Positions 36,052 through 45,595 of a stretch of DNA of 64,000 bases are shown piece after piece (position 1 is the stretch's first letter; every line of letters starts with the position of its first letter). Source of the DNA: Methanococcoides sp. LMO-2. Lineage in GTDB: Archaea > Halobacteriota > Methanosarcinia > Methanosarcinales > Methanosarcinaceae. The DNA lies in contig NZ_JBCAUS010000007.1 of the NCBI RefSeq assembly GCF_038432375.1, positions 248,001 through 312,000 on the forward strand, given 5' to 3'. The notes beneath the pieces were generated by a model that was not told the DNA's origin, searched no databases, and saw only the letters and a program-made list of their open reading frames with translations. The position numbers and the translations under genes are program-made.

Positions 36052-37080
36052 ATGAGCGACCTGATCTTTGACGACATTGGAAGTTATCCGCTACCGGAAG
36101 GTGTAACAAAGGAGTGGATGGAAAGCGCATTTTCTAAGAGGAACAACGATGAGAAACTGTTCTCTGTCATAGGTTCGGCATTTAGCCAGAAGCTTGATGC
36201 AGGTGTGCAGGTTGCCACCTATCCACAGTTCCAGGATATGAACCAGCAGTTCCTGTCCATCATCAATGATCCGGAATGCGTGGAAGAACCTTTCAAGGTC
36301 AAAGAGGACAAAGCACGTATCCTTGAGCTTGATATCTTAGAAGAGGCCGCTGCAGAGTACAGGGATAAGACCGGGGAGAAGCCGGATGTCCGTGTCTGTG
36401 TGACAGGTCCGCTTGAATTGTATCTCAAAGAATTCGGGGGAACCCAGTATACCGACATCCTGAACCTGCTGGCAGTGAGTATTGACCGTTTCATTAGTAA
36501 TTCCATTAAGTCTGCAAAGAACTTCAACATCAGGACGGTTTCCATTGATGAGCCAAGTATCGGTATCAATCCGCAGATAATGTTCACAGATGCTGAACTG
36601 GTGGAAGCTCTTACCACCGCCACTTCCTATGCAGGCAAGCAGAATATGGATGTGGAGATCCACCTTCACTCACCGCTTCATTATAAGATCCCATGCGATA
36701 CACCGAACATCAATGTCATCGGTGTGGAATCCGCAGCAAATCCTTCATACCTTGATCTTATCGACAGGAAGGTTCTGGAAGATACCGATTCTTTCCTGCG
36801 AGTGGGTGTTGCAAGGACCGATATCTTCAACCTTGCATCCGTGCTGAACGAGAAGTACAACACCAATGTCTGGAAGGACACACAATACCTGCCTGAGATA
36901 GTGACTGAAATGGAAACTCCGGATGTCATCACAAAGCGCCTTGAAAAGGCCTATTCCATATTCGGGGAACGCATCAAGTATGTTGGTCCTGACTGTGGTC
37001 TTGGTTCCTGGCCTACACAGGAGATTGCAGGACAACTGCTAACCAATGTTGCCAGAGGTATCGAGAACTTCTGTAAATGA
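36052..37080 (+). CDS. Core-MetE-type methionine synthase
   Basis: The protein corresponds to the C-terminal catalytic half of cobalamin-independent MetE, as in archaea that use methylcobamide or another methyl donor to methylate homocysteine. I chose the ATG at 36052 (342 residues); an ATG eight codons upstream is also possible. Candidate zinc ligands are His204, Glu226 and Cys315 (PDCGLGSWP). In E. coli MetE the first two ligands are His-x-Cys, and the glutamate follows 24 residues after the histidine. Here the motif is His204-Leu-His206, so the usual second cysteine is replaced. A core-MetE (Mes) subfamily is the best fit. Confidence 0.8.
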   Translation: MSDLIFDDIGSYPLPEGVTKEWMESAFSKRNNDEKLFSVIGSAFSQKLDAGVQVATYPQFQDMNQQFLSIINDPECVEEPFKVKEDKARILELDILEEAAAEYRDKTGEKPDVRVCVTGPLELYLKEFGGTQYTDILNLLAVSIDRFISNSIKSAKNFNIRTVSIDEPSIGINPQIMFTDAELVEALTTATSYAGKQNMDVEIHLHSPLHYKIPCDTPNINVIGVESAANPSYLDLIDRKVLEDTDSFLRVGVARTDIFNLASVLNEKYNTNVWKDTQYLPEIVTEMETPDVITKRLEKAYSIFGERIKYVGPDCGLGSWPTQEIAGQLLTNVARGIENFCK

Positions 37081-37127
37081 GGTACCTCGTTCTGAAAGGG
37101 CATACTTTCAGATAAAAAAAGCTTAGA

Positions 37128-38195
37128 TCATATCAGATTGTAACTCAAAAGACCCACCATCTTGAACACATATCCCGATATTTGGGGTGTCAGCTGTATC
37201 TCTATATATGCAGCTATAAGGAGCAAGAAGATCATAATTGAGAATGTTTTCCACATATATACGGATCTCAGGTAAGCTCTGGTGACATTCTCTATTACTT
37301 TGATATCCTTTTTTATATCCTCATAACTTTCAGCTTCGAACAGATTTCCTCTTATGATCTCTTCCGAGTGTATTCTCGAAAACCTGTATGCAAGGGATGT
37401 GGCTATGAAGATCACAGGCAGTTCGATGATCCCGTGAGGGGATATTGAAGCAAGGTAATATACGAAGGCAAAATCAGCTCCCAGGAAAATACCTGCCAAT
37501 CCTGCTGTCTGGCTTCCCCAGAGTATCCCGTTGAAAAGGAAAAGTGCGAGTACGATCCCTGCTATAATTCCGTTCAGGAGTAAGGTCAGTACAGGGAATA
37601 TGAGTGGGAGCATCAATGCAACTGCCCTGTAATCATCTCCGTGATAACTGCATTTCTTCCAGATGGAATTCGGATCTTTTTTCTTTTCAGTTGTTTGATA
37701 TTGCCTGATCTCAGGATAGATGCGTGCAGCTGTCTTTCTTATGAATGATAGGAATATAGGGGAAGGCTTGTCCAGACCGGATATGATCCTGCAATAGAAT
37801 GGGTGACGGGATCGAAACATTATTTCCCTGAAAGCGAACCTGTGGCTGTATGTTATGGCCCCAGTGCCGATGGCCGTGACAAGTATTGCTATTGTGTTGA
37901 AGACAAAAACGGAGTATATCGGACCTACATACCTGGCGCCTACATCCACTTTAGAAGTAGCGGCCGCAGAGGTTGAAACTATAGCATCGTTGACGACATC
38001 TATTTCCGAAGTTGCAGCCTGTGCAGTGGGAACTACCACACTGCTGGACGCTTCAGGTTGTGAAAAAAAGTAAGCAACAACGTAAACGGATATACTGAAA
38101 ACAAAGGCCAGTGCTGCGAATAGTATGAAGAGTTTCACTGACCATATTACATCTCTCCTTTTTATTTTGAACCGATCTGACTCTTCCCTTTTCAT
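37128..38195 (-). CDS. SpoIIM-superfamily membrane protein
   Basis: The 355-residue protein has an N-terminal membrane helix (about 18-40), an extracytoplasmic low-complexity segment with many Ala/Ser/Val, another helix near 90-115, then four to five helices in the second half. The blocks LLNGIIAGIVLALFLFNGI and SPHGIIELPVIFIATSLAYR are the signature of the SpoIIM/DUF95 superfamily. Its role in archaea is unknown, possibly envelope remodelling. It diverges from the KaiC-like gene. Confidence 0.85.
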   Translation of the reverse strand: MKREESDRFKIKRRDVIWSVKLFILFAALAFVFSISVYVVAYFFSQPEASSSVVVPTAQAATSEIDVVNDAIVSTSAAATSKVDVGARYVGPIYSVFVFNTIAILVTAIGTGAITYSHRFAFREIMFRSRHPFYCRIISGLDKPSPIFLSFIRKTAARIYPEIRQYQTTEKKKDPNSIWKKCSYHGDDYRAVALMLPLIFPVLTLLLNGIIAGIVLALFLFNGILWGSQTAGLAGIFLGADFAFVYYLASISPHGIIELPVIFIATSLAYRFSRIHSEEIIRGNLFEAESYEDIKKDIKVIENVTRAYLRSVYMWKTFSIMIFLLLIAAYIEIQLTPQISGYVFKMVGLLSYNLI

Positions 38196-38395
38196 TGCCT
38201 TTTGTTTGAATGGACAGTTTTTATTTTTGCTACTTAACTATGTTTCTCAGGATTTCACTTAACTTTAACTGTTAAATTTTATTCCCCTAGCTGATAAATA
38301 CACATATAAATATAATTTTCATCGATGATTTAAAATATATCTCCTTACAAATATATCTGAGAGAAACATGGTTTGCTGTTAAAGTGAGGTCTAAT

Positions 38396-39139
38396 ATGAG
38401 GATACAATCTGGAATTGAAGGTTTCGATGAACTTGTTCAGGGTGGACTGGTTCCGGAACGTGTTTATCTTTTAAGTGGTCCGCCTGGAAGCGGAAAAACA
38501 ACTTTTGGAATGCAGTTCCTTGCACAGGGTGCTACTTTTGGGGAAGTTGGTCTTTATGTTAGTTTGCTTGAAAGTCCCCAGAACATCATCAATGACATGT
38601 CTAATTACTCGATGAACGTTGCAACTCTGATAAAGATGAAAAAACTGCTCTTTGCAGATCTTGGTCCCAGGATGGAATACGGTTACATGGATGACCTGCA
38701 TGAGGTCATAAGTTCTGATTATGAGGTCAGTCATTCATCTGTTGAAGGTGAGGCTCCTTCCCCTGCAATGGTGTTCAAGGAGATAGCTGCGTATGTCCAG
38801 GAGTACAATGTCAAGAGGCTTGTCATTGATTCCGTATCTGCTATACGTTTTACTACAAAGGACCATGGTTCAGAAGAAAAGGAGATGGGAAGGTTCATCA
38901 GGAACCTGAAGCGCATCGGGTGTACTACTATCCTTCTCTCAGAAATGACAGATCCGACATCCTATTCGACTGAACAGTTCGCATCACATGGTGTATTGTT
39001 CCTTCACAATTTCCTCTATGGCAAGGAGATGACCCGTGCATTGCAGATCATAAAGATGCGGGGAACAAAGCACGATTGTGATATGAGACAGCTTGAGTTC
39101 ACCGAGAGGGGACTGAAAGTATCTACCATGTTACCCTGA
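38396..39139 (+). CDS. KaiC-like RecA-superfamily ATPase (single domain)
   Basis: From the ATG at 38396 (GTGAGGT ribosome binding site 6 bases upstream) the 247-residue protein has the KaiC-type start SGIEGFDELVQGGLVPERVY, Walker A GPPGSGKT (28-35), a Walker B region RLVIDSVSAIRF near residue 142 and a C-terminal LQIIKMRGTKHD motif. Archaeal single-domain KaiC proteins act in signalling or motility regulation. It is followed by a small coiled partner gene. Confidence 0.88.
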   Translation: MRIQSGIEGFDELVQGGLVPERVYLLSGPPGSGKTTFGMQFLAQGATFGEVGLYVSLLESPQNIINDMSNYSMNVATLIKMKKLLFADLGPRMEYGYMDDLHEVISSDYEVSHSSVEGEAPSPAMVFKEIAAYVQEYNVKRLVIDSVSAIRFTTKDHGSEEKEMGRFIRNLKRIGCTTILLSEMTDPTSYSTEQFASHGVLFLHNFLYGKEMTRALQIIKMRGTKHDCDMRQLEFTERGLKVSTMLP

Positions 39140-39155
39140 ATAATGGTATGTGGAA

Positions 39156-39656
39156 ATGAATCTGTCCAGGAATAATAAGGATAAGCCTACCCTTGCTGAA
39201 CTGAAAAGGGCAGAAGTTGAAAAGAAAGCCTTTGAGCTTGGCTTTGAGGTAGGTTACCACAAACACTCGGAGATCGGCTGGGTCAAAGAGAGCATTGTGA
39301 AGCTGGAAAGTCAGGTTAGCAGTCTGGGGCTTGGTGACATTGTCTCCGACAAGTATGTTCAGGGCAAAGAGGAAGGTAGTCTTGCAAGGGAGAAAGGATT
39401 AAAGATCGCTCCCGGAACATCTGTATTTAAGAAGGAAGAACCTGCTGTTTTAGTGGAACCTGTTTTCGGAAAACCAGAAGAAAAAACTTCTGATGAGCAC
39501 ACAGAATATGTAAAAAATGAGACTGTATTTGCTCCTGTGAACCGCCCGGAACTTCTTGACAATCCTTCATGCACTTCCCTGACCAAGGCTGTGGAACGTC
39601 CAACCAATCTTGATGGCTTCAAGCCACTAATGCCAAAGAAGAAAGAAAATAATTAA
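39156..39656 (+). CDS. Hypothetical protein, partner of the KaiC-like ATPase
   Basis: The 166-residue protein (a GTG start two codons upstream is also possible) has a helical N-terminal half (LAELKRAEVEKKAFELGFE) and a low-complexity acidic, Pro/Glu-rich tail. It starts 16 bases after the KaiC-like stop codon, so the two are cotranscribed. No family is recognised. A role as an adaptor of the ATPase is inference. Confidence 0.6.
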   Translation: MNLSRNNKDKPTLAELKRAEVEKKAFELGFEVGYHKHSEIGWVKESIVKLESQVSSLGLGDIVSDKYVQGKEEGSLAREKGLKIAPGTSVFKKEEPAVLVEPVFGKPEEKTSDEHTEYVKNETVFAPVNRPELLDNPSCTSLTKAVERPTNLDGFKPLMPKKKENN

Positions 39657-39675
39657 ATTAAAAAAGGGTGTGGGT

Positions 39676-40713
39676 TCAGGCTTTATAGCCATATCCCACG
39701 AATCTCTGCTTATCATCAAGGTTGCAGATGATGAACCTGTCCGATTCGTTGTAAGCCAGCAATTTTGAACCGGTCAGTGTTATAGTACATTCGGCGTCCG
39801 TTGTTGTCCTCTCGACCTCTTCGCCATTCACTACTATTTTTGCTAATCTCATCGGGGATGACTGGAGCCCCACGAATATATGTGGTACATCTCCAATTGC
39901 AAAGCCTTTTGAGAACTGTGAGAACTGGCATTTGAGTGTCAGGTCTTCGGTGACATCTTCCTTTTCTGAGAGTATGAAACCTCTCTCGATGTCCTTTGAC
40001 TGGACGTTCTTAAGTGCAAGACCAACACGGGCACCTGGTGGAGCGCTTTTTGCATCCACATCATGCATCTGTATGGAGCGTACTTCCACTGTCTTGTCCG
40101 TTGGGAAAGCCACAAGCTTATCCTTTGCATTCAGCGTACCCTGCATCACGATCCCGAGAACAACGCAACCGATACCTGTTACATTGAAGGACTGGTCGAT
40201 CACAACACGTGTTGGAAGGTCGTTGAGCTCTTCCTGCTCTTTTTCGACTACATCTCCCATATCGAAGATCATTTCCTTCAGTTCTTCCATTCCCTCAAAA
40301 GAGGTTGTGGAAACAGAGATGTAATCCCAGTTCTCAAGAGCGGTGCCGGTGGTTATCTTCTTTATCTTCTCCTTCAGTTCATCTAGGGCAAATGGGTAGC
40401 TTGTATCTGATTTCGTAAGGACGATGATACCGTGCTTATATCCCATCAGGTCAAGTGCGATGATACATTCTCCTATACTTGCATCAAGGCCTTCCGGAGG
40501 CACGCACAAAAGGACAATGTCTGAAAGGTTAAAGGCGGTCACCATGGGCTTGACAGAAGTTGGATAGCCGACGGCGTCTATGGTCGTCAGGACCCTGTCG
40601 TTCTTGGAAAAATCATACATAGTGATGTCTGCTGTATTTCCTTTTTTCCCAAGTTTTGAAGCAAGGGTCGTCCTGCCGCTTTTTTCACTTCCGATGATAG
40701 TTATCTTTGTCAT
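39676..40713 (-). CDS. EF-Tu/SelB-like GTPase with degenerate P-loop
   Basis: The 345-residue protein has the fold order of translation GTPases: a G domain (about 1-170) and two beta-barrel domains (about 180-340). The P-loop reads GSEKSGRTT (residues 8-16), with Arg14 in place of the universal lysine. Switch 2 reads DAVG instead of DxPG, and LTKSD stands for NKxD. It may bind GTP weakly or not at all. Similar EF-Tu/IF-2-like paralogues are annotated in Methanosarcinales. It follows the CBS/RNA ligase cluster on the same strand with a 57-base gap. Confidence 0.75.
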   Translation of the reverse strand: MTKITIIGSEKSGRTTLASKLGKKGNTADITMYDFSKNDRVLTTIDAVGYPTSVKPMVTAFNLSDIVLLCVPPEGLDASIGECIIALDLMGYKHGIIVLTKSDTSYPFALDELKEKIKKITTGTALENWDYISVSTTSFEGMEELKEMIFDMGDVVEKEQEELNDLPTRVVIDQSFNVTGIGCVVLGIVMQGTLNAKDKLVAFPTDKTVEVRSIQMHDVDAKSAPPGARVGLALKNVQSKDIERGFILSEKEDVTEDLTLKCQFSQFSKGFAIGDVPHIFVGLQSSPMRLAKIVVNGEEVERTTTDAECTITLTGSKLLAYNESDRFIICNLDDKQRFVGYGYKA

Positions 40714-40770
40714 ATATGATCACACTATTAGTGTACACAAATACCTTTTGTCATATATGCTTTTTTGAGA

Positions 40771-41946
40771 TCACCAGAGTTCGCCTTTGAACATGGACAG
40801 GGTCTTATCATTGGTGCTCTTGTTCAGCTTCCTTATCTTTATGAGGAATTCATCGCCGACCTTTTCCGGTTCATCGAATATTGCTTCTACTCCCTGTCTT
40901 CGCAGGTATTCTTTGAACTTGGAAAGTGTGTCAAGGCTAGAGACCCTTATCTGCACTTCCTCGGCTACCCTTTCACCTTTTTCCATTTCACCAATGGCAT
41001 CAATCATCGGATAAAGGATACTTTCTCCAAGCTGCAGGCACCGCTTCCTGAGGTCTTCCTCACTTTCTTTCCATTCAAATGCCTGGAAACCTTCCCGCAC
41101 CACTCTTGAAAAAAGATAGTCACGGCCCACATCATTGTAGAACTTGAACGCATGTCGAAGGTCTGCACAATTGCTTTGTGAGCAGGTGTACTTAACAGGT
41201 GGGATGTTCATATCCGGGTCTTTGATAACAACACCTTCATGCTCGATCTTACCGAGATCAAAGATAATGGCACGTATCTTTTCAGGAGCTTCCTTTTTTG
41301 TAAATTCCCCGAAGAGCCTGACCTGAGTAAAACCATATTCCTCGGCCAGCTTCCTTCTTTCATATACCGGAAGGGGTTCACCACTGCCTTTGTACCTCAT
41401 GTCGAAGACATAGAAGTCAATGGAATCCACATCATCGTAGATCTTCTTGGGTACATAGGGGTTATCAGGTCCGACCATCTCCCCGTGCAGGACAAGCTCA
41501 GGGTGGTCATTAAAAAAATCAATGTTTAACAGTTGACCTGCTTTTTCCGTGGAATAGGGGCAGACATATCCACCGCGCGTGATAGCAGTTATCTTTCCAT
41601 CAAAAACTATGGCACGCACATTAAAGCCATTCATCTTCTCTTCCACGCATACCGTATCGGTTTCGGAAAAATGAGTGTTGATGGCAGGTTCCAGCAGCAT
41701 GGCACGCTGTATCTTGGGGAAACCCTTGATCAGTTCAAAAAAGCCATCCTTCTGGCAGATAACAGTTCCACTTTCTATCCCTGAAAAAGTGGTCACAAAA
41801 CGAAAAAGGTGCTGGTATTCCCCCCAGTTCTGCAAAAGCTCACGCTTATCAAGCAGTTTCCGGAGCCTGGAAACAGGTATGCCAAGGTACTCTGACACAC
41901 CTTCTACGTCCAGTTCAATGTCTTTACCAGCATCTTCGACTCGCAT
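40771..41946 (-). CDS. ATP-dependent RNA ligase (Pab1020/Rnl3 family)
   Basis: The 391-residue enzyme joins or circularises RNA ends. The nucleotidyl-transferase motif I is Lys104-Met-Asn-Gly107-Phe-Asn-Val-Arg111 (EEKMNGFNVR). Motifs follow in GEMVGPDNPYV, DFYVFDMR and HEGVVIKDPD, and there is a C-terminal dimerisation region of about 130 residues. Its gene starts 5 bases after the last CBS-domain gene stops, so it belongs to the CBS operon. The length and motif order match archaeal Rnl3 enzymes. Confidence 0.92.
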   Translation of the reverse strand: MRVEDAGKDIELDVEGVSEYLGIPVSRLRKLLDKRELLQNWGEYQHLFRFVTTFSGIESGTVICQKDGFFELIKGFPKIQRAMLLEPAINTHFSETDTVCVEEKMNGFNVRAIVFDGKITAITRGGYVCPYSTEKAGQLLNIDFFNDHPELVLHGEMVGPDNPYVPKKIYDDVDSIDFYVFDMRYKGSGEPLPVYERRKLAEEYGFTQVRLFGEFTKKEAPEKIRAIIFDLGKIEHEGVVIKDPDMNIPPVKYTCSQSNCADLRHAFKFYNDVGRDYLFSRVVREGFQAFEWKESEEDLRKRCLQLGESILYPMIDAIGEMEKGERVAEEVQIRVSSLDTLSKFKEYLRRQGVEAIFDEPEKVGDEFLIKIRKLNKSTNDKTLSMFKGELW

Positions 41947-41951
41947 ATTTC

Positions 41952-42737
41952 TTATTTTGCAATGGTGTTCACAAGCGTCCTTCTTGTAATGAGCCCGACC
42001 AGATCCCCTTCGAGATTTAGGACGGGTACACCTCCAATATTTTCCTCAAGCATCATTTTCTTTACATCGGATATCGGGGTGTTGGTGTTTACGGTCTTGA
42101 CGCCTCTTTTCATGATGTCCTCTACAATGAGGTTCTTGATACGGGAATCCTGTTTGCTTCCTGAGACAACATCCCTGAAGGCGCGCATTGACTTTGCAAT
42201 GTCCTTCTCTGTGATGATTCCCATAAGCTTCTCATCCTCAAGTACAGGGAACCTTCCGACATCCTCATCAAGCATCTGGTGCCTGACATGGCTGACCCTG
42301 TCTGCAGGGTGTACGATTATAGGATTGCTTTTCATGACCTCAGCAGCGTAACCGTCGAATGTTACATTCTCAAGCAGCTCAGCAGGAGTGACCCATCCGA
42401 GAACATTATCATTGTCACTTACAATGATGACGCCACCGCGCTTGATCATTAACACGACAGCATCATTTACGTCCATATCAGGCAGGACCTTCACGTAGTT
42501 GTCTGATACAGCAGTAGCAACATGAAGTGAAGAGGCGGGTTTTGTACCTTTCTTCCGTGTTCCCAGTTCCTTGGTAAGACCTCTCATGGTGAGAATACCG
42601 ACCAGATCATTGTCATGTGTCACTAACAGGCGACGTGTACCTTTCTTTTCCATCACATCAAGTGCATGTGAGATAGTGTCTGCTTTGTCAATTGATGTTG
42701 GTTGTACCATTATGTCCTTTACTTGCATGTCTGTCAC
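41952..42737 (-). CDS. CBS-domain protein (four CBS motifs)
   Basis: The 261-residue protein consists of two Bateman modules: CBS units start near residues 5 ([16 protein letters not shown]), 75, 135 and 205 ([16 protein letters not shown]). There is no catalytic domain, so it is probably an adenine-nucleotide sensor. It is the fifth of five tandem CBS genes and lies 5 bases ahead of the RNA ligase gene. Confidence 0.9.
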   Translation of the reverse strand: MTDMQVKDIMVQPTSIDKADTISHALDVMEKKGTRRLLVTHDNDLVGILTMRGLTKELGTRKKGTKPASSLHVATAVSDNYVKVLPDMDVNDAVVLMIKRGGVIIVSDNDNVLGWVTPAELLENVTFDGYAAEVMKSNPIIVHPADRVSHVRHQMLDEDVGRFPVLEDEKLMGIITEKDIAKSMRAFRDVVSGSKQDSRIKNLIVEDIMKRGVKTVNTNTPISDVKKMMLEENIGGVPVLNLEGDLVGLITRRTLVNTIAK

Positions 42738-42782
42738 CTCTTAAACTCAGTTTCTTCATCTGTACTTCTTGCTATGCCTTTT

Positions 42783-43622
42783 TCAGGCTGCTTTCATCAC
42801 GTCTGTTCTGCTGACAATACCAACGATCTCATCGTTCTCGGCAATAGGTAAACCTGTAACATTGTCCTCGATCATCACCTTTGCAGCTTCTGTGACCGGA
42901 TCATCGGCATCGAGTATTGTAGGTATGCCGACCATTATATCCTCTGCAACAAGTGGAACATCTTTTACATACCTGTAGACCTTTTCACCTCCGGCCTTTG
43001 GCTTTCTTGCCATCTTGATGCTCTTGGATGGAAGTCCTCCCTCATTGTTTGCAAGTACATGAAGAGCCAGTTCCCTTGTGGTTATCATTCCCACAGCTTC
43101 ACCGGTGTCATCGGTGACAATAAGTTTGCTGACCTTGTTATTTTCCATTTCATCGACAACGTGGTTGACAGTGTGGTGCCTGTGTACAAATACAGGCTCA
43201 AGGGTCATTATCTCCCCTACCTTTATCTCACTGACCAGTTCTGACATGCACCGTACGACATCAACTCTGGTTACAATTCCCATAAGTCTGCCGTTGCTTA
43301 CCACAGGGATATTATTGATATCATTATCGACCATCAGTGCCGTTGCCTGGGAAACAGATGCATCAGGATAGATCGTTACAGGGTCTTCTGTCATTACCAT
43401 CTTTACAGGGACTTTGTCGATCGGCCTTCTTCTCCACATAGGTTCTGCTTGCGCGAGGCGCCTTCCCAGGTCGGATTTAGTGACTATTCCAACCATCGCA
43501 TCGTTCTCTACAACAACTATGGTGCTTATCTTGTGCCTGAGCATAAGGTTCCTTGCATGTGATACAGGCTCATCCGGTCCCATTACATGGACAGGTGAGG
43601 TCATTACGTCTGATACTTTCAT
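42783..43622 (-). CDS. CBS-domain protein (four CBS motifs)
   Basis: The 279-residue protein has four CBS units, each with the V-x-D-V-M-T or E-D-I-M start (SDVMTSPVHVMGPDEP, KMVMTEDPVTIYPDA, GEIMTLEPVFVHRHH, EDIMVGIPTILDADDP). A short basic linker (KMARKPKAGGEK) precedes the last unit. It forms part of the five-gene CBS array, with 45 bases to the next gene. Confidence 0.9.
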   Translation of the reverse strand: MKVSDVMTSPVHVMGPDEPVSHARNLMLRHKISTIVVVENDAMVGIVTKSDLGRRLAQAEPMWRRRPIDKVPVKMVMTEDPVTIYPDASVSQATALMVDNDINNIPVVSNGRLMGIVTRVDVVRCMSELVSEIKVGEIMTLEPVFVHRHHTVNHVVDEMENNKVSKLIVTDDTGEAVGMITTRELALHVLANNEGGLPSKSIKMARKPKAGGEKVYRYVKDVPLVAEDIMVGIPTILDADDPVTEAAKVMIEDNVTGLPIAENDEIVGIVSRTDVMKAA

Positions 43623-43661
43623 ATCTCATCCTCCTTGTTCTTTTGTTATCCTTGTGGATCT

Positions 43662-44618
43662 TCATTCAGCCATTGCTCGCAGTATGTCCCTTTCCGTGAT
43701 GATACCACAGAGCTTTCCTTCATCGATCACTGGTAGTGCTCCAATACCGTGCTTTACCATAAGCTCACTTGCTTTCCCAAGGTCCGTATCCGATGTTATC
43801 CAGACAACATCCTTTGAGATCAGTGAGCTGATAGGGGCATCCATTACTTCATGGATATTGCCGGTGGTGAGCTTTTCAAATGCCTCTCCGCTTCCCAGAA
43901 AGTGCATAATGGCAGAAGCATTGACAATACCGATCAGGATATCACCCTTGACCACAGGAAGACGGCGGAAATGGTTCTTGATCATTACTTTTGCAGCATC
44001 GCTAATGGTCATGTCTGCAGGTGCTTTTTCAACTCTTTTGCTCATATAGTCAACGACGGCCTTGTTAGTCACAATTCCGGCAGCAAATCCCAGGAAATCC
44101 TTCTCTGTGCAGATAGCACGTACATGGTTCGTACTGTCCACAATTGGAAGGCTTCCGATGTTGTTCTTAAGCATAAGGTCAAAAGCTTCCCTGATATTCC
44201 CATCACTGCGTATCGACACGACTTTGTGCTGCATTATTGTGCTTACGTTTGCATTGATGGCTGAGAGCAGGTTTCCTTTGTACCTGTTCTCAATGAGCTT
44301 GTTCTTCTCTCCGCCTCCCAGGAAATCGATAACATCAAAAGATGTAACGATACCCTCGATCCTATTTGTACCCGCATCAGTAATGGGGATGTGCCTGAAG
44401 TGCTTTTTTGTCATCGTCTTTATGGCATCGATGATCCTGGTTGTGGGGGGTATTGTAATAACATCCCTTGTGGCCACCGACATGATGTCTCCTTCATGCT
44501 CTGAGATCCTTGTATGAAAATCAAAAGCCCCGCGATCCATTGTACCGGAAGTGGTGATCATAGCATGGTCCTTTTTCTGAACCTTGCTTTTCATAGGGCT
44601 GTGTGTTTCAAGTTTCAT
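43662..44618 (-). CDS. CBS-domain protein with N-terminal extension
   Basis: The 318-residue protein has a charged N-terminal extension of about 45 residues followed by four CBS units (MSVATRDVITIPPTTR, STIMQHKVVSIRSDG, DYMSKRVEKAPADM, SSLISKDVVWITSDT). It is the third gene of the array. The extension could bind a partner or RNA, but no motif was recognised. Confidence 0.88.
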   Translation of the reverse strand: MKLETHSPMKSKVQKKDHAMITTSGTMDRGAFDFHTRISEHEGDIMSVATRDVITIPPTTRIIDAIKTMTKKHFRHIPITDAGTNRIEGIVTSFDVIDFLGGGEKNKLIENRYKGNLLSAINANVSTIMQHKVVSIRSDGNIREAFDLMLKNNIGSLPIVDSTNHVRAICTEKDFLGFAAGIVTNKAVVDYMSKRVEKAPADMTISDAAKVMIKNHFRRLPVVKGDILIGIVNASAIMHFLGSGEAFEKLTTGNIHEVMDAPISSLISKDVVWITSDTDLGKASELMVKHGIGALPVIDEGKLCGIITERDILRAMAE

Positions 44619-44760
44619 TTAATCCTCCATATTGTTCGTTCTTTTTTGGTGTCTGGATGGCGGTACGGATTCGGAGTGATCTTTGATTACCCGAAAATTT
44701 GTTGAGCCTGTGGTCCAGGCCCTGTTTTGATATTAATGAATATAGATGGAATTTCCTCCA

Positions 44761-45558
44761 TTATTGAACAGGATCGGTCCCCATCACAAATGTCCGCAGT
44801 ATGTCTGTGCGGTCCACGATACCTGCTATACGGTCCTTATCAACGACCGTCATTCTGCCAACATCGTAATGGAGCATCTGCTTGAGACAGTCCTTTATCG
44901 GTGTGTCAGAAGATACTGAATAAACAGGTGTTGACATTATCTTTTCAACCATCGTGGTATCTTTGGGCTGGGTTGCATGGGTATCACTCATGGATGTCCT
45001 GATAAATCCGGAACGGATCACGTCCATCCTTGTGACTATTCCCATTGGCTCACCCTTTTCAGAGATCACAGGCAGACCCGAAAAGTTTGATTCGAGAAGA
45101 ACCGGCCAGATCTTTGTCAGATTATCATGTGGTTTGCAGGTGCTGACATCCGTGGTCATTATGTCAGCCACGGTTGCATCCAGTTTCCTGTCTCCTGCAA
45201 TGTTTGCAAGTATATCCGAATTGCTCAGTATACCTGCCAGGCTCCTGTCCTCATTGGAAATAACAACAGGACAGCGCCCGATCTCTGAATCAAGAAGATA
45301 TCCTGCAGCATCAGCAATATCTGTCTCAGGTGTTATCAGCGGACATGCATGCATGTAGCCTTCCACCGTAACATTGGATTTTGTGGCCTTGATATTGAGA
45401 ATATCCTGGTCCTTCAGTATACCGATGACCTTTTCTTCCTCATCTATTACAGGCAGGCCCCTGAGGTAGTGGTCTCTCATCAGCTGACGTGCATGTGTGA
45501 TGCTGTCATGCGCATTTATGCATACGGCATCCTTTGACATGATTTCATTGACTTTCAT
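44761..45558 (-). CDS. CBS-domain protein (four CBS motifs)
   Basis: The 265-residue protein carries four CBS units (NEIMSKDAVCINAHDS, a second degenerate one, ADIMTTDVSTCKPHDN, EKIMSTPVYSVSSDT). It is the second gene of the array, followed by a 142-base gap that might carry an internal promoter. Confidence 0.9.
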   Translation of the reverse strand: MKVNEIMSKDAVCINAHDSITHARQLMRDHYLRGLPVIDEEEKVIGILKDQDILNIKATKSNVTVEGYMHACPLITPETDIADAAGYLLDSEIGRCPVVISNEDRSLAGILSNSDILANIAGDRKLDATVADIMTTDVSTCKPHDNLTKIWPVLLESNFSGLPVISEKGEPMGIVTRMDVIRSGFIRTSMSDTHATQPKDTTMVEKIMSTPVYSVSSDTPIKDCLKQMLHYDVGRMTVVDKDRIAGIVDRTDILRTFVMGTDPVQ

Positions 45559-45595
45559 ACGAACCCCCGTTCATAAGGTCGTTCAAAGAAGCGTT

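Noticed and set aside
38238-38370. Imperfect inverted pair ATGTTTCTCAG and CTGAGAGAAACAT between the SpoIIM and KaiC genes
   Set aside because: The arms differ by a two-base insertion and are about 110 bases apart, with no flanking duplication, so they are probably a coincidence.
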